NCBI GenBank assembly: GCA_003224635.1
Contig: QHZK01000031.1
Span: 1 to 15,059, forward strand
DNA: 15,059 bases
DNA from: Acidobacteriota bacterium
GTDB taxonomy: Bacteria > Acidobacteriota > Terriglobia > UBA7540
Direction of reading: 5' to 3'
Below the pieces are notes generated by a model. It was given only the letters and a program-made list of their open reading frames with translations, did no database searches and was not told where the DNA came from. This document shows positions 7,682 through 14,373 of the stretch, piece after piece; position 1 is the first letter of the stretch; every line of letters starts with the position of its first letter. The position numbers and the translations under genes are program-made.

Positions 7682-7700
7682 GGCCGGTTGCTCGTCGGCC
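7682..7700 (+). terminator. Small GC hairpin after the recombinase operon
   Basis: GGCCG (7682-7686) pairs with CGGCC (7696-7700) over a 9-nt loop, about 16 bases past the stop of recombinase 2. No T-run follows, so this is a weak terminator candidate. Confidence 0.25.
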
Positions 7701-7718
7701 GACTCCAGGTCATAAGGA

Positions 7719-7771
7719 CAGTTTGCCGACTACACAGCCCAGTGCCAGTTGGTAGGTCAAACGTCAAACTG
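7719..7771. repeat. Tandem GTCAAAC repeat inside a CAGTTTG/CAAACTG inverted repeat, candidate element end
   Basis: CAGTTTG (7719-7725) is inverted at 7765-7771. Immediately inside the right arm GTCAAAC occurs twice in tandem (7756-7762 and 7763-7769). It lies 50-100 bp past the last recombinase gene, where tyrosine-recombinase elements usually keep their recombination site. It is a plausible recombinase-binding site; no matching left site was found by eye. Confidence 0.35.
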
Positions 7772-7863
7772 AGTTCGTTAAAATGCCAGGATTGCTTGCG
7801 TGAAGGGTATTTCTCAACGCCTATAGTGCTTCAAGGGTGGCAGCCTTCGAGATGCCGACGACG

Positions 7864-8714
7864 CGTCCAGGTCCCGCTCTACTTGGGTGTGGATGAAAAG
7901 TCGTTTGCCAAACGGCATCGCTACGAAACGGTGATCTGCGACGCGGAGCGCGGCACGGTGGAATACGTGGTCGAGGATCGCAGCCAGGAGAGCGTGGAGG
8001 CGTACTACCGCCAATTCACTCCTCAGGAGTTGGCGCACGTGCGAGCCGTGGGCCATGGACAGGTGGAACCCCTGCGTTGCCACCACTCAGGCGTGGGTGC
8101 CGGTAGCCGACGCCAAGATCGTCTTCGACAAATTTCACGTCCTGCGTATCGTCAACGAGGCGGTGGACAAAGTGCGGCGGCAGGAGCACAAAGTGCTGAA
8201 GGCCGGAGGCGACGAACGGCTGAAGGGCACCAAGCACCTCTGGTTGGCGAATGAAGAGAATGTACCGGAGTGGCGTCGGGCGGAGTTTGAGGCGGTCAAA
8301 GGCGAGAACCTGAAAACCGGACGCGCCTGGGCGATCAAGGAAGCGCTACGCCCGTTCTGGACTTATCGCTATGCGCAGCGGGCGGCGGACTACTTTCGCC
8401 GTTGGTATTTCTGGGCCACGCACTCCCGCCTGACTCCAGTGGTGAGCGCGTCCAAGACCCTGCAGGCTCACTTGCGAAACATCCTGACCTATTTTCGACA
8501 TCGTGTCATCAACGCCACCGCCGAAGGACTGAACCGCAAGATTCGGATGGTGAAAGAAATGGCTTGTGGCTTCCGCAATCGCGAACACTACAAGACGGCG
8601 ATCTACTTTCACTGCGGCGGACTCGATCTCTATCCAGACTGGAAGCATCAGCATGAGCGCGAGACCGACCACAGCATATGGTGGTCACCCACTCAAAACC
8701 CGGAAGCGCGATAA
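7864..8714 (+). pseudogene. ISL3-family transposase remnant: 5'-truncated and frameshifted
   Basis: Two frames together encode the DDE catalytic part of an ISL3-type transposase. The first contains LGVDEKSFAKRHRYE (catalytic Asp at about 7892) and ends in VRAVGHG. The second starts at AMDRWNPCVATT (second Asp at 8058) and runs through VFDKFHVLRIVNEAVD and INATAEGLNRKIRMVKEMACGF (Glu at 8523) to the stop at 8712-8714. Removing one G from GGG (8050-8052) restores the family pattern VAMDxW, so the break is a +1 indel. The N-terminal zinc-finger and HTH region of about 130-150 residues is absent: upstream of about 7864 the frame no longer resembles the family. The remnant abuts the recombinase transposon, whose insertion may have removed the missing part. 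It should be non-functional. Confidence 0.85.
8687..8710. repeat. Probable right terminal inverted repeat of the ISL3 element
   Basis: The sequence overlaps the last transposase codons (ACCCACTCAAAACCCGGAAG core) and, read inwards, has the CTTCCGGGTTTTGAGTGG look typical of ISL3-family ends. No convincing left partner was found; a partial match near 3823 (CGCTTCCGG) is too weak to use. Confidence 0.5.
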
Positions 8715-8820
8715 ATATATTATGAGTTGATCTAAAACGCTTATTAATAATATCGCGCGCCTTGTATGGGATACCCAATGGTAGCTCCAGAATTTGTCCG
8801 GTGCCGTCGCGAGGCACTCT

Positions 8821-8832
8821 TGGAACGTTCCA
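8821..8832. repeat. 12-bp perfect palindrome TGGAACGTTCCA
   Basis: The sequence is fully self-complementary. It is one of four palindromes within 120 bp, the others being TGGGATACCCA (8767-8777), a GTGCC/GGCAC hairpin (8801-8817) and 8867-8882. It could be a dimeric regulator or recombinase site. No gene is attached. Confidence 0.35.
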
Positions 8833-8866
8833 GAACGCCGCTCACCCTTCGGTCGGCGCCCAAAGG

Positions 8867-8882
8867 GTCCCCAAAAGGGGAC
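8867..8882. terminator. GTCCCC/GGGGAC hairpin, 3' of the tRNA-Asn fragment
   Basis: A perfect 6-bp stem encloses an AAAA loop (read on the - strand, a TTTT loop followed by CCTTTGGG). It lies about 40 bases past the 3' end of the - strand tRNA fragment, where a tRNA terminator would be expected. There is no terminal U-run. Confidence 0.35.
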
Positions 8883-8922
8883 TCGTCGGGCACAAGCACC
8901 AAATCAGCAGAAATAAAGGAGT

Positions 8923-8967
8923 TGGCTCCTCGGGCAGGACTCGAACCTGCAGCCCTTCGGTTAACAG
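8923..8967 (-). tRNA. tRNA-Asn(GUU) 3' half only (attachment-site remnant)
   Basis: Read on the - strand, this 45-nt segment begins exactly at the anticodon loop (CTGTTAA, anticodon GTT). It continues with the 3' anticodon stem CCGAA, a variable loop and a perfect T-arm (GCAGG-TTCGAGT-CCTGC). It ends with the acceptor strand CCGAGGA, discriminator G and CCA. Upstream the sequence (…ATCCAGA) cannot form the 5' anticodon stem TTCGG, and no D-arm or 5' acceptor strand follows, so the tRNA is not functional. Loss exactly at the anticodon loop is the classic footprint of tyrosine-integrase attachment within a tRNA 3' half. In that model the integrated DNA lies on the 5' side of the fragment, at positions above 8967, and an intact tRNA-Asn marks its other end. 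Confidence 0.8.
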
Positions 8968-9020
8968 TCTGGATGAGTAAGTGTATCTCGTTGATGTTGC
9001 GGCACGGTTGGCGACCCGAA

Positions 9021-9093
9021 AGCACGCAAAAGCACGCTCGGAACGCTCAAGTTGTACCGATCTTGTACTCGAGAAATTGTACCTTCTCGTACA
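9021..9093. repeat. Short repeat array next to the tRNA fragment (AGCACGC x2, TTGTAC x3)
   Basis: AGCACGC occurs at 9021-9027 and 9031-9037. TTGTAC occurs at 9052-9057, 9063-9068 and 9077-9082. TGTAC-TC-GAGAA (9064-9075) is inverted as TTCTCGTACA (9084-9093). Such clusters of short direct and inverted repeats 50-150 bp from an integration core resemble integrase arm-type or excisionase sites. Confidence 0.35.
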
Positions 9094-9362
9094 GGCGTGC
9101 CCATTCTGACTTCTCCGGGCATTGGTCCTGACAACCTAGCTCGCCAGCGAAAGATCCTCAGTAGTTCCGATTGTGACGAAGTGCAAGATCTTCCTTTCCA
9201 CGAAAACGACGCGCAACGAAGATCGACCACGAGAGTCGGACAGTCTATCACCCGTCAGCAGGATGAGGCGTGCGCGCAGGGCAATCTTCTGCGGCCTCTT
9301 GCCGAATTTGGACAGCCAAGCAGTCTGTGGGGTCTATAGGGGCGGCAACTCGTTTTTTTGCA

Positions 9363-10721
9363 TTACACTTGTTCGGGAACGACCCAGGGCTTTCGATAGG
9401 TTCGTTTCAGGTACCGGTCTGCCTCGCGGTCGTTAACAAAGGTCCCTGTGCCCGGATCAAACTCCAATTTTCGGTTTCCCAGCCGATACGAAATGTTTGC
9501 CAAATGACATATAGCCGATGAAATGTAGCCTTCCTCGATGTCAGCATTGGGCCGTTTCCGACTGCGGACGCACTCTACGAAATTCCCTACATGCGCCTCT
9601 TGCATCGCCTGGTGTGTCTGTTTATCCCGCGCGATTTCTCTGCCGTCGCGGTCATAGAGTTGCCAACCTCCCCCATGCCGGCCGAGGAGCATCAATCCGT
9701 TGGTTCCGTAGATTTGTAGCACGGAGTCATTAAACGGAAACCATTCGGGGAACAAAACCTCGCTCTGTCTAATGGACTCGGGTGTCTTCTTCATGTAAGG
9801 GGCCCACCAGGTCTGTTCAAGAACAAACGTCAGACCGTCGTATTCGTAGATCACCAGCGATGTGTCCGGAACCTCTACACCATCATGAAAGGCGAGGTTC
9901 CCGCCGCTATGGTAAACCGACTTTGGAAATCCCCTGCCGATGACCATGCGAGCTAGATCCAACTGGTGTATAGCGTCATCCTCGATGAGCCCCCCGCCGA
10001 AATCCCAAAAATAAAGCCAATCCTTAAACCATGTCTCGCTATAGGCACGTTCTGGCGCGGGACCCAACCAAGTATCCCAATTCATACCGTCAGGAACTCG
10101 AGTATCCGGGGTTCTCTCAAGGGGCTTCCGGCAGAACATATTGAAGACTCGAACAAGATGAATATCACCCAGCTTGCCCGATCGGATAAGCTCGCGCGCA
10201 CTTTTCGCGTACGAGCTGCTCCGATTCTGGGTACCGAGTTGCACGACCCGGTTATATTTGCGAGCTGCTTCGACCATCTTCCCACCCTCCCAGATGTTGT
10301 GGCAGGTCGGCTTTTCGACGTAGACATCCTTGCCCGCCTGGCAAGCCCAGATCGTAGCTAAGGCATGCCAGTGATGAGGGGTGGCGACGATAACCGCATC
10401 GACACGCTTGTCGTCAAGAAGCGTTCGAAAGTCGCTGACAGCCTTCGGCTGCTCACGCGTAATCTCGTACACAACCTTCAGCCCATTTTCACGGCGCTGC
10501 GGATGGACATCGCACACATAAGCTATTTCCACGTCCCGTCTTTGGGCAAACAGTTGTGATAAAAAACAGCCCCGGCCTCCCATCCCTATGACTCCGACAT
10601 TAACTCTATCGTTCGCTCCCGCGGTCCTCTGAGGGAAAGCTGACCGAGCCGCGGCGACGAGAGCTACCCCTCCTTGAACATGCCTCTCCAGAAATTGCCT
10701 CCTACTGGTTTTTATGGCCAT
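9363..10721 (-). CDS. Tat-exported Gfo/Idh/MocA-family oxidoreductase
   Basis: This 452-residue protein starts with a twin-arginine signal (TSRRQFLE, residues 5-12, then a short hydrophobic stretch ending near AGA 34-36). The Rossmann fold follows, with NVGVIGMGGRG (41-51) for NAD(P) binding, CDVHPQRRE at the end of strand 2, ATPHHWHA (113-120) and the family lysine motif EKPTC (136-140). The C-terminal domain has GGGLIEDDAIHQLDLA (242-257) with the conserved His/Asp pair. Members oxidise or epimerise sugars and polyols, or act as NAD-dependent glycosidases (GH109-like); the substrate cannot be read from sequence. Export via Tat suggests folding with bound cofactor in the cytoplasm and work in the periplasm. 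A strong AGGAGGAG site sits just before the ATG. It is last in the - strand catabolic series and separated from the transporter gene by 270 bp, so it may have its own promoter. Confidence 0.9.
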   Translation of the reverse strand: MAIKTSRRQFLERHVQGGVALVAAARSAFPQRTAGANDRVNVGVIGMGGRGCFLSQLFAQRRDVEIAYVCDVHPQRRENGLKVVYEITREQPKAVSDFRTLLDDKRVDAVIVATPHHWHALATIWACQAGKDVYVEKPTCHNIWEGGKMVEAARKYNRVVQLGTQNRSSSYAKSARELIRSGKLGDIHLVRVFNMFCRKPLERTPDTRVPDGMNWDTWLGPAPERAYSETWFKDWLYFWDFGGGLIEDDAIHQLDLARMVIGRGFPKSVYHSGGNLAFHDGVEVPDTSLVIYEYDGLTFVLEQTWWAPYMKKTPESIRQSEVLFPEWFPFNDSVLQIYGTNGLMLLGRHGGGWQLYDRDGREIARDKQTHQAMQEAHVGNFVECVRSRKRPNADIEEGYISSAICHLANISYRLGNRKLEFDPGTGTFVNDREADRYLKRTYRKPWVVPEQV

Positions 10722-10724
10722 CGT

Positions 10725-10732
10725 CTCCTCCT
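10725..10732 (-). promoter_or_regulatory. Strong ribosome-binding site of the Gfo/Idh/MocA gene
   Basis: AGGAGGAG on the - strand, 3 nt before the ATG at 10719-10721 counted from its last G, is close to the ideal anti-SD complement. It fixes the start ahead of the Tat signal. Confidence 0.75.
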
Positions 10733-10828
10733 GATGCTGGAGCCGTGGCGAGCGCCGGATTCGGCAAATCCAATCTCACCGCCCCAAGCTGTGATGACGC
10801 ATGCTGAGTCTCAGATAGGCTTACATAT

Positions 10829-10883
10829 GGAGCGCTCCGATTCCTCGGGGCATCCGATCCCGTAGCACGGGACCGACGCTACG
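10829..10883. promoter_or_regulatory. Palindromes in the gap upstream of the Gfo/Idh/MocA gene, candidate operator and hairpin
   Basis: GGAGCGCTCC (10829-10838) is a perfect 10-bp palindrome with the GCGC centre often seen in LacI-type operators. Nearby, CCCGT/ACGGG (10859-10871) forms a small hairpin, and CGTAGC (10861-10866) is inverted at 10878-10883. The 270-bp gap between transporter and oxidoreductase is the largest in the cluster, so a second promoter with regulation here is plausible. No -10/-35 pair is convincing. Confidence 0.25.
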
Positions 10884-10991
10884 GACGCGCCCGCCCGTCT
10901 CGCGATTGTAATGGCACTCAAAATACATAACAATAAATTCGACTCTGTAAATTGCTTGGGCACAAAATCCCGCACAAGTCACGGCGTCGAT

Positions 10992-12206
10992 TCATGTTGA
11001 CGAGGATTGACGCCCCAGTAAAAGGCACACCAGCAACAGGCCGGTGGGATACATCACTGTGCTCGCCACCCACACAGGGGTGTAGGAAAAGTGCTGCACG
11101 ACGTACCCCGTTCCAGCCGTAAACAAGATGCCGCCAATCGCTCCCATCAGACCCGTGAAACCCACCGTCTGCGCGGCGTGTTCGGATGGGAAGATGTCGA
11201 TCGGGAGGGTATCGATGTTCGCTCCCCAGAACTGCATGGCGAAGGCTGCGATGCTCAACGCCGTCAATACGAAAACGAGACGCGATAAATACACGCACAG
11301 TACCCCCGAAGATACCAAGATGGAGCTCAGAAACATAACGTACTGTCGTGCCTTAACTGGCTTTACTCCTTGCCGTACCAGCCAGCTCGATGCGATTCCG
11401 CCTGTGACGCCACCCACCAAGGATGCGAGGTAAGGAATCCAGGCGAACGCGGCTATGGACCCTAAGCTCAAACCCTGGGAGTCGGACAGATATTTGGGGA
11501 TCCAGAAAAGGTAAAAGTACCAGACTGGGTCGCTGAAAAATCGCCCAAAGCCGATTCCCCAGACTTGTTTCGAATGGAAGAGCTCAACCCAAGGCATTAC
11601 TTGCTTTCCTGCGTGGTCGCCCACACCATAGTTCCGTACCGTCATGGCCGGGGCGTGGTAGAACCGAAACCAAGGGATCGCCCAAATCAGGCCCAGAAGG
11701 CCCGTCCAGAAAAACGCCGCATGCCAACCTTGCCGGAGCGAAATCCAGCCCACCAATGGAGGCGCGATCAAGGGTCCCAAACTAAACCCCATTTCAAAGG
11801 TCCCAATCACAACGCTCCTTTGCTTCGCGTCGAACCACTCCGCTACAGCTTTGACACCTCCCGGCACGATGGCGGCCTCGCCGACCGCCAACAGTGCTCG
11901 ATAGACGCAGAGCGTCTGGATGCCCGTTACCGTTACATGCAGCATCTCAATCAGCGACCACCAGATCACGGCAAACCCCAAGCCCTTACGCGTTCCCAAC
12001 CGGTCCACCACTCTACCCATGAGAAGGTACATCAGAGCATAGAGCACCAAGAACGCGTTGACCGCGTATGAGTACTGCAAGCTCGAAATATGGAGTTCTT
12101 TTTGGAGCAGTGGCGCGAGGACCGAAAGGGTCTGCCGATCGATATAGTTGATGGTCGTCGCCGTCAGCAAGAGGACGACGACCTGTCGGCCTGTAAACGT
12201 TCGCAT
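10992..12206 (-). CDS. MFS transporter of the organic-anion:cation symporter (ACS) type
   Basis: About 404 residues with around twelve hydrophobic segments. The N-terminal TINYIDRQTLSVLAPLL and the loop 2-3 motif GRVVDRLGTRKG match the major facilitator superfamily signature. The NYIDRQ… start and overall look are those of the anion:cation symporter family, whose known members carry hexuronates, glucarate, tartrate or phthalate. It is probably the inner-membrane importer for the substrate handled by its neighbours. I prefer ATG 12206 to the TTG one codon upstream; GGGTGA just before is a modest ribosome-binding site. It follows the isomerase gene by 52 bp on the same strand, so the two are probably co-transcribed. 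Exact substrate unknown. Confidence 0.88.
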   Translation of the reverse strand: MRTFTGRQVVVLLLTATTINYIDRQTLSVLAPLLQKELHISSLQYSYAVNAFLVLYALMYLLMGRVVDRLGTRKGLGFAVIWWSLIEMLHVTVTGIQTLCVYRALLAVGEAAIVPGGVKAVAEWFDAKQRSVVIGTFEMGFSLGPLIAPPLVGWISLRQGWHAAFFWTGLLGLIWAIPWFRFYHAPAMTVRNYGVGDHAGKQVMPWVELFHSKQVWGIGFGRFFSDPVWYFYLFWIPKYLSDSQGLSLGSIAAFAWIPYLASLVGGVTGGIASSWLVRQGVKPVKARQYVMFLSSILVSSGVLCVYLSRLVFVLTALSIAAFAMQFWGANIDTLPIDIFPSEHAAQTVGFTGLMGAIGGILFTAGTGYVVQHFSYTPVWVASTVMYPTGLLLVCLLLGRQSSST

Positions 12207-12258
12207 CAATCACCCGCTCGATTCGCGTGAGGTGATCATCTTGAGGGTCGTCGGGTCG

Positions 12259-13164
12259 TCATCGCACGGCGGCCATTTGCTGTTCGAGAATTACTCTCGC
12301 CTGCCGATAGGACTCATCAATAGTTTCAGTGGGCATCCCGTACAGTTCGACGTCAATAACCCCGCTGAAGGCCATTTCCTCCAAGGCTTTGAGTGTATTC
12401 CGCGTAGCCGGATCATCGGTGAGCGGCAGGTGACTAAGGCTCTTGCCATCTGTTCCGCAGATCTGCAGGATGCCAAGACGTGAATCGAGCTTCTTGATGG
12501 CTACGGGGGCGTTCTCGCGGTGGTAAGCACAGTGCATCACATCTAATACACAGGAGAAGCGGTCAGACGCCAGCTTGTCCCACATCCGTAAAAAACTATC
12601 GGCATTCCACACGAGGCAATTGGCACGAGGCTCCAACCCGAACTGCATGCGGTGCTTGTCGGCAATTTCGAGACACTCGGAGATGGCTGCGACATAACTC
12701 GACCAAACTCGATCGTATGCCGTCCTTGAAGGCACATCAAACGCCGCCGCTGGGGCGTGGGCGTAGTCGGTGCTGTAGCTGGAAACCCACTCTGGGGGCC
12801 AATCCGAAGCGATGGTCACAAGGGGAATACCCAGGTCTCTGGCGATCTCCACCCCTTCCCTGAATTGTTGAACTCCCAATCGTCTCCGTTCATCCCGGGC
12901 GCTCGTCAGATTCGTACAACAATGGTAGGGGATGAAACTCGCGAAAGTTACCCCACTTTGCTTCGACCTGGCCAGCAACTTTTCGATTGCTCCCTTTTGC
13001 CTGTACAAGGCCACGTGTTCGGGCTCAAGAATCTCGAGGGAATAGCTCTTGTAACCCAGCTCGCCAAGTCGATCGATACTCCAGAGGAAGCGTTCGAGGC
13101 TGGAATCCAAGCTGTAGTAGGCGAAAGTATATCCCGCCGAGGCTCCGATCTGATTGGTATTCAT
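12259..13164 (-). CDS. Sugar phosphate isomerase/epimerase (xylose-isomerase-like TIM barrel)
   Basis: 301 residues with the alternating pattern of an AP-endonuclease-2/xylose-isomerase-like TIM barrel. Candidate metal ligands are Glu178 (FGLEPRANC), Asp208/His211 (CVLDVMHCAY), the ICGTDG segment (235-240) and Glu273 (VIDVELYG), spaced as in sugar epimerases, IolE/IolI-like dehydratases and hydroxypyruvate isomerases. It should be cytosolic and isomerise or epimerise a keto-sugar or inositol-type intermediate. ATG 13164 is preceded by AAGGAG about 12 nt upstream. The gene lies 59 bp after the sulfite-oxidase-like gene and 52 bp before the transporter, so operon membership is likely. The subfamily, and hence the reaction, is not resolvable by eye. 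Confidence 0.85.
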   Translation of the reverse strand: MNTNQIGASAGYTFAYYSLDSSLERFLWSIDRLGELGYKSYSLEILEPEHVALYRQKGAIEKLLARSKQSGVTFASFIPYHCCTNLTSARDERRRLGVQQFREGVEIARDLGIPLVTIASDWPPEWVSSYSTDYAHAPAAAFDVPSRTAYDRVWSSYVAAISECLEIADKHRMQFGLEPRANCLVWNADSFLRMWDKLASDRFSCVLDVMHCAYHRENAPVAIKKLDSRLGILQICGTDGKSLSHLPLTDDPATRNTLKALEEMAFSGVIDVELYGMPTETIDESYRQARVILEQQMAAVR

Positions 13165-13223
13165 CGTAGAATTTTCTCCTTCGGGAGCATAGGTCGTAAA
13201 TTAGGCGGGGTCTCCAGCAGTCA

Positions 13224-14252
13224 TCACACGACTATGACCCGTACGCGGTGGTACCAGGTTTGGCCGTAGCCATCCAGCCGTCCGGGGTCGCGCTGGTCGG
13301 GCTGGGAGTGGCCCCGCGTATCAGAGGCCCGACAGATCAACTCGACTACGCCCGGCTGGCTCAACTCCACCGAGGCTCGCCACGACGCCCATTCATAACG
13401 GCTGCGCAGAGACGACGTGGCTTCGCCCCAGTGTGTTCCCCCATCGGCACTGACCTCTACTTTAGAAATGTCTCCTTCTCCTGACCAAGCCAATCCGCGG
13501 ACCTGGACCCAGCCGCGGTGCACAACGCTTCGACCGGCGGGAGAGACGATCACCGACTTGACCTGGATTCGCGGAAGGGGCCGCCGATCAACCCCTCTCA
13601 ACGAAGTGCGCCTCATTTCCACGTATTCATTTTCATTGCCCGCCAGCGCTGTTCTGGAGACGACGATCCGCTCCAGCCACTTTACGGAGTCCATTCCATA
13701 CCATCCTGGAAAGAAGGCTCGCCATGGCGCGCCGTGGTTGGGCTGTAGGGAGCGTCCATCTAACTCGGTGGCCAGCATGGCGGCAGCGCGCGCGCGGTCG
13801 ATGGGGACACTCCGCGCGTAACCATCCCGCCCGAACAGGTGAACAAAGCCAGCACCATCGGAGGGCTGAGCCAGCTCCAGCACTTCCCCCAATGACCAGC
13901 CTCCCCACCTGCCATTGCTGACGAGGCCCCTTGCGGCTACAGGATTGCCCGCGCACTCCAGCACCGCCCCAAGCTGCCGCTTTCTGAGATGTGTCAATTC
14001 CGCCAAACTGAGTCGTTGGGGTTTCGCCACCTCACCTTCCACGACAAGGAAAGGATCTCCCGATATCGATGGAGTTTCATGGTGATTGCGAACGTAAAAA
14101 TCCTCGACCTCCGTGTAGCGACCTTCTAACGAACTTAAATCGAACACAACCTCGAGGGGATTCACCGAAACCACATGGTGCTCTGCACGCAGCACCCGCG
14201 CTGGGAGGAGTAAGGCTCCGCGCCACATCGCTATGAATTCCCGTCTACGCAT
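13224..14252 (-). CDS. Sulfite-oxidase-like molybdopterin oxidoreductase, Tat-exported
   Basis: 342 residues from ATG 14252, beginning with a twin-arginine motif (MRRREF) and a short hydrophobic stretch. The sulfite oxidase fold follows: DFYVRNHHETP (51-61), the molybdenum-ligating cysteine in VLECAGN (Cys100), GGWSLGEVL, and NHGAPWRAFFPGWYGMDSVKWL (172-193) at the cofactor pocket. The C-terminal Mo-co dimerisation domain has VEVSADGGTHW (266-276) and ends HRVRVIV. Family members oxidise sulfite to sulfate, or reduce other oxo-compounds, with molybdopterin. Sulfite is the best guess but not proven; no cytochrome partner is visible in the window. GAGG sits 5 nt before ATG 14252, so I prefer that start to the TTG at 14267. 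It stands next to sugar genes, which is unusual. Confidence 0.85.
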   Translation of the reverse strand: MRRREFIAMWRGALLLPARVLRAEHHVVSVNPLEVVFDLSSLEGRYTEVEDFYVRNHHETPSISGDPFLVVEGEVAKPQRLSLAELTHLRKRQLGAVLECAGNPVAARGLVSNGRWGGWSLGEVLELAQPSDGAGFVHLFGRDGYARSVPIDRARAAAMLATELDGRSLQPNHGAPWRAFFPGWYGMDSVKWLERIVVSRTALAGNENEYVEMRRTSLRGVDRRPLPRIQVKSVIVSPAGRSVVHRGWVQVRGLAWSGEGDISKVEVSADGGTHWGEATSSLRSRYEWASWRASVELSQPGVVELICRASDTRGHSQPDQRDPGRLDGYGQTWYHRVRVIVV

Positions 14253-14257
14253 GGTCG

Positions 14258-14261
14258 CCTC
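14258..14261 (-). promoter_or_regulatory. Ribosome-binding site choosing ATG 14252 for the molybdoenzyme
   Basis: GAGG on the - strand, spaced 5 nt from ATG 14250-14252, lies inside the would-be coding part of the longer TTG form. It supports the start directly at MRRREF. Confidence 0.55.
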
Positions 14262-14321
14262 GTTCAACTATCTCACTGAATTTCTCCAGGCAAACTGCCA
14301 CGCATGTACCTTTATTCCTCA

Positions 14322-14341
14322 CGTCCGCCTAACAGTGGACG
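14322..14341 (-). terminator. CGTCC/GGACG hairpin between glycosidase and molybdoenzyme genes
   Basis: CGTCC (14322-14326) pairs with GGACG (14337-14341) over 10 nt, about 33 bases past the - strand stop at 14374. No U-run follows. It is a weak or leaky terminator candidate, so the upstream gene may still be co-transcribed. Confidence 0.25.
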
Positions 14342-14373
14342 ATTAAGAGGGCTCCATCTCAGAAGCGAAGCGG

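Larger units (their letters stand above)
3865..7771 (+). mobile_element. Candidate transposon: zinc-ribbon protein, mini-primase and two tyrosine recombinases
   Basis: Four co-directional genes form a tight unit. The primase/recombinase 1 and recombinase 1/recombinase 2 junctions both overlap by ATGA, so translation is coupled. The unit sits among an IS remnant, a damaged kinase and a tRNA fragment, as expected for mobile DNA. By gene logic it resembles Tn554-type transposons (two tyrosine recombinases plus a DNA-binding accessory) and recombinase-in-trio elements, but with a CHC2-Toprim protein in place of the third recombinase. Exact ends are unknown. The tandem GTCAAAC repeat and inverted CAGTTTG/CAAACTG pair at 7719-7771 are my best guess for right-end sequence; the left end should lie between about 3740 and 3865. 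Confidence 0.6.
8715..9362. other. Non-coding region with palindromes, tRNA fragment and repeats
   Basis: No gene is called in these 648 bases. An A+T-rich stretch (8711-8755) borders the ISL3 end. Next come compact palindromes (8767-8882), the tRNA-Asn 3' half (8923-8967) and a repeat array (9021-9093). The remainder (9094-9362) shows nothing I can name. A - strand open frame of about 90 codons across the tRNA fragment is a translation of non-coding sequence. Confidence 0.6.

Noticed and set aside
3823..8710. Possible inverted-repeat pair: CGCTTCCGG at 3823 with the ISL3 right end at 8687-8710
   Set aside because: Only the first nine positions match well and the rest is patchy; likely chance in G+C-rich DNA.
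8744..9025. 93-codon - strand open frame containing AGSSPARGAN
   Set aside because: This peptide is the typical accidental translation of a tRNA T-arm and acceptor stem; the frame crosses the tRNA-Asn fragment.
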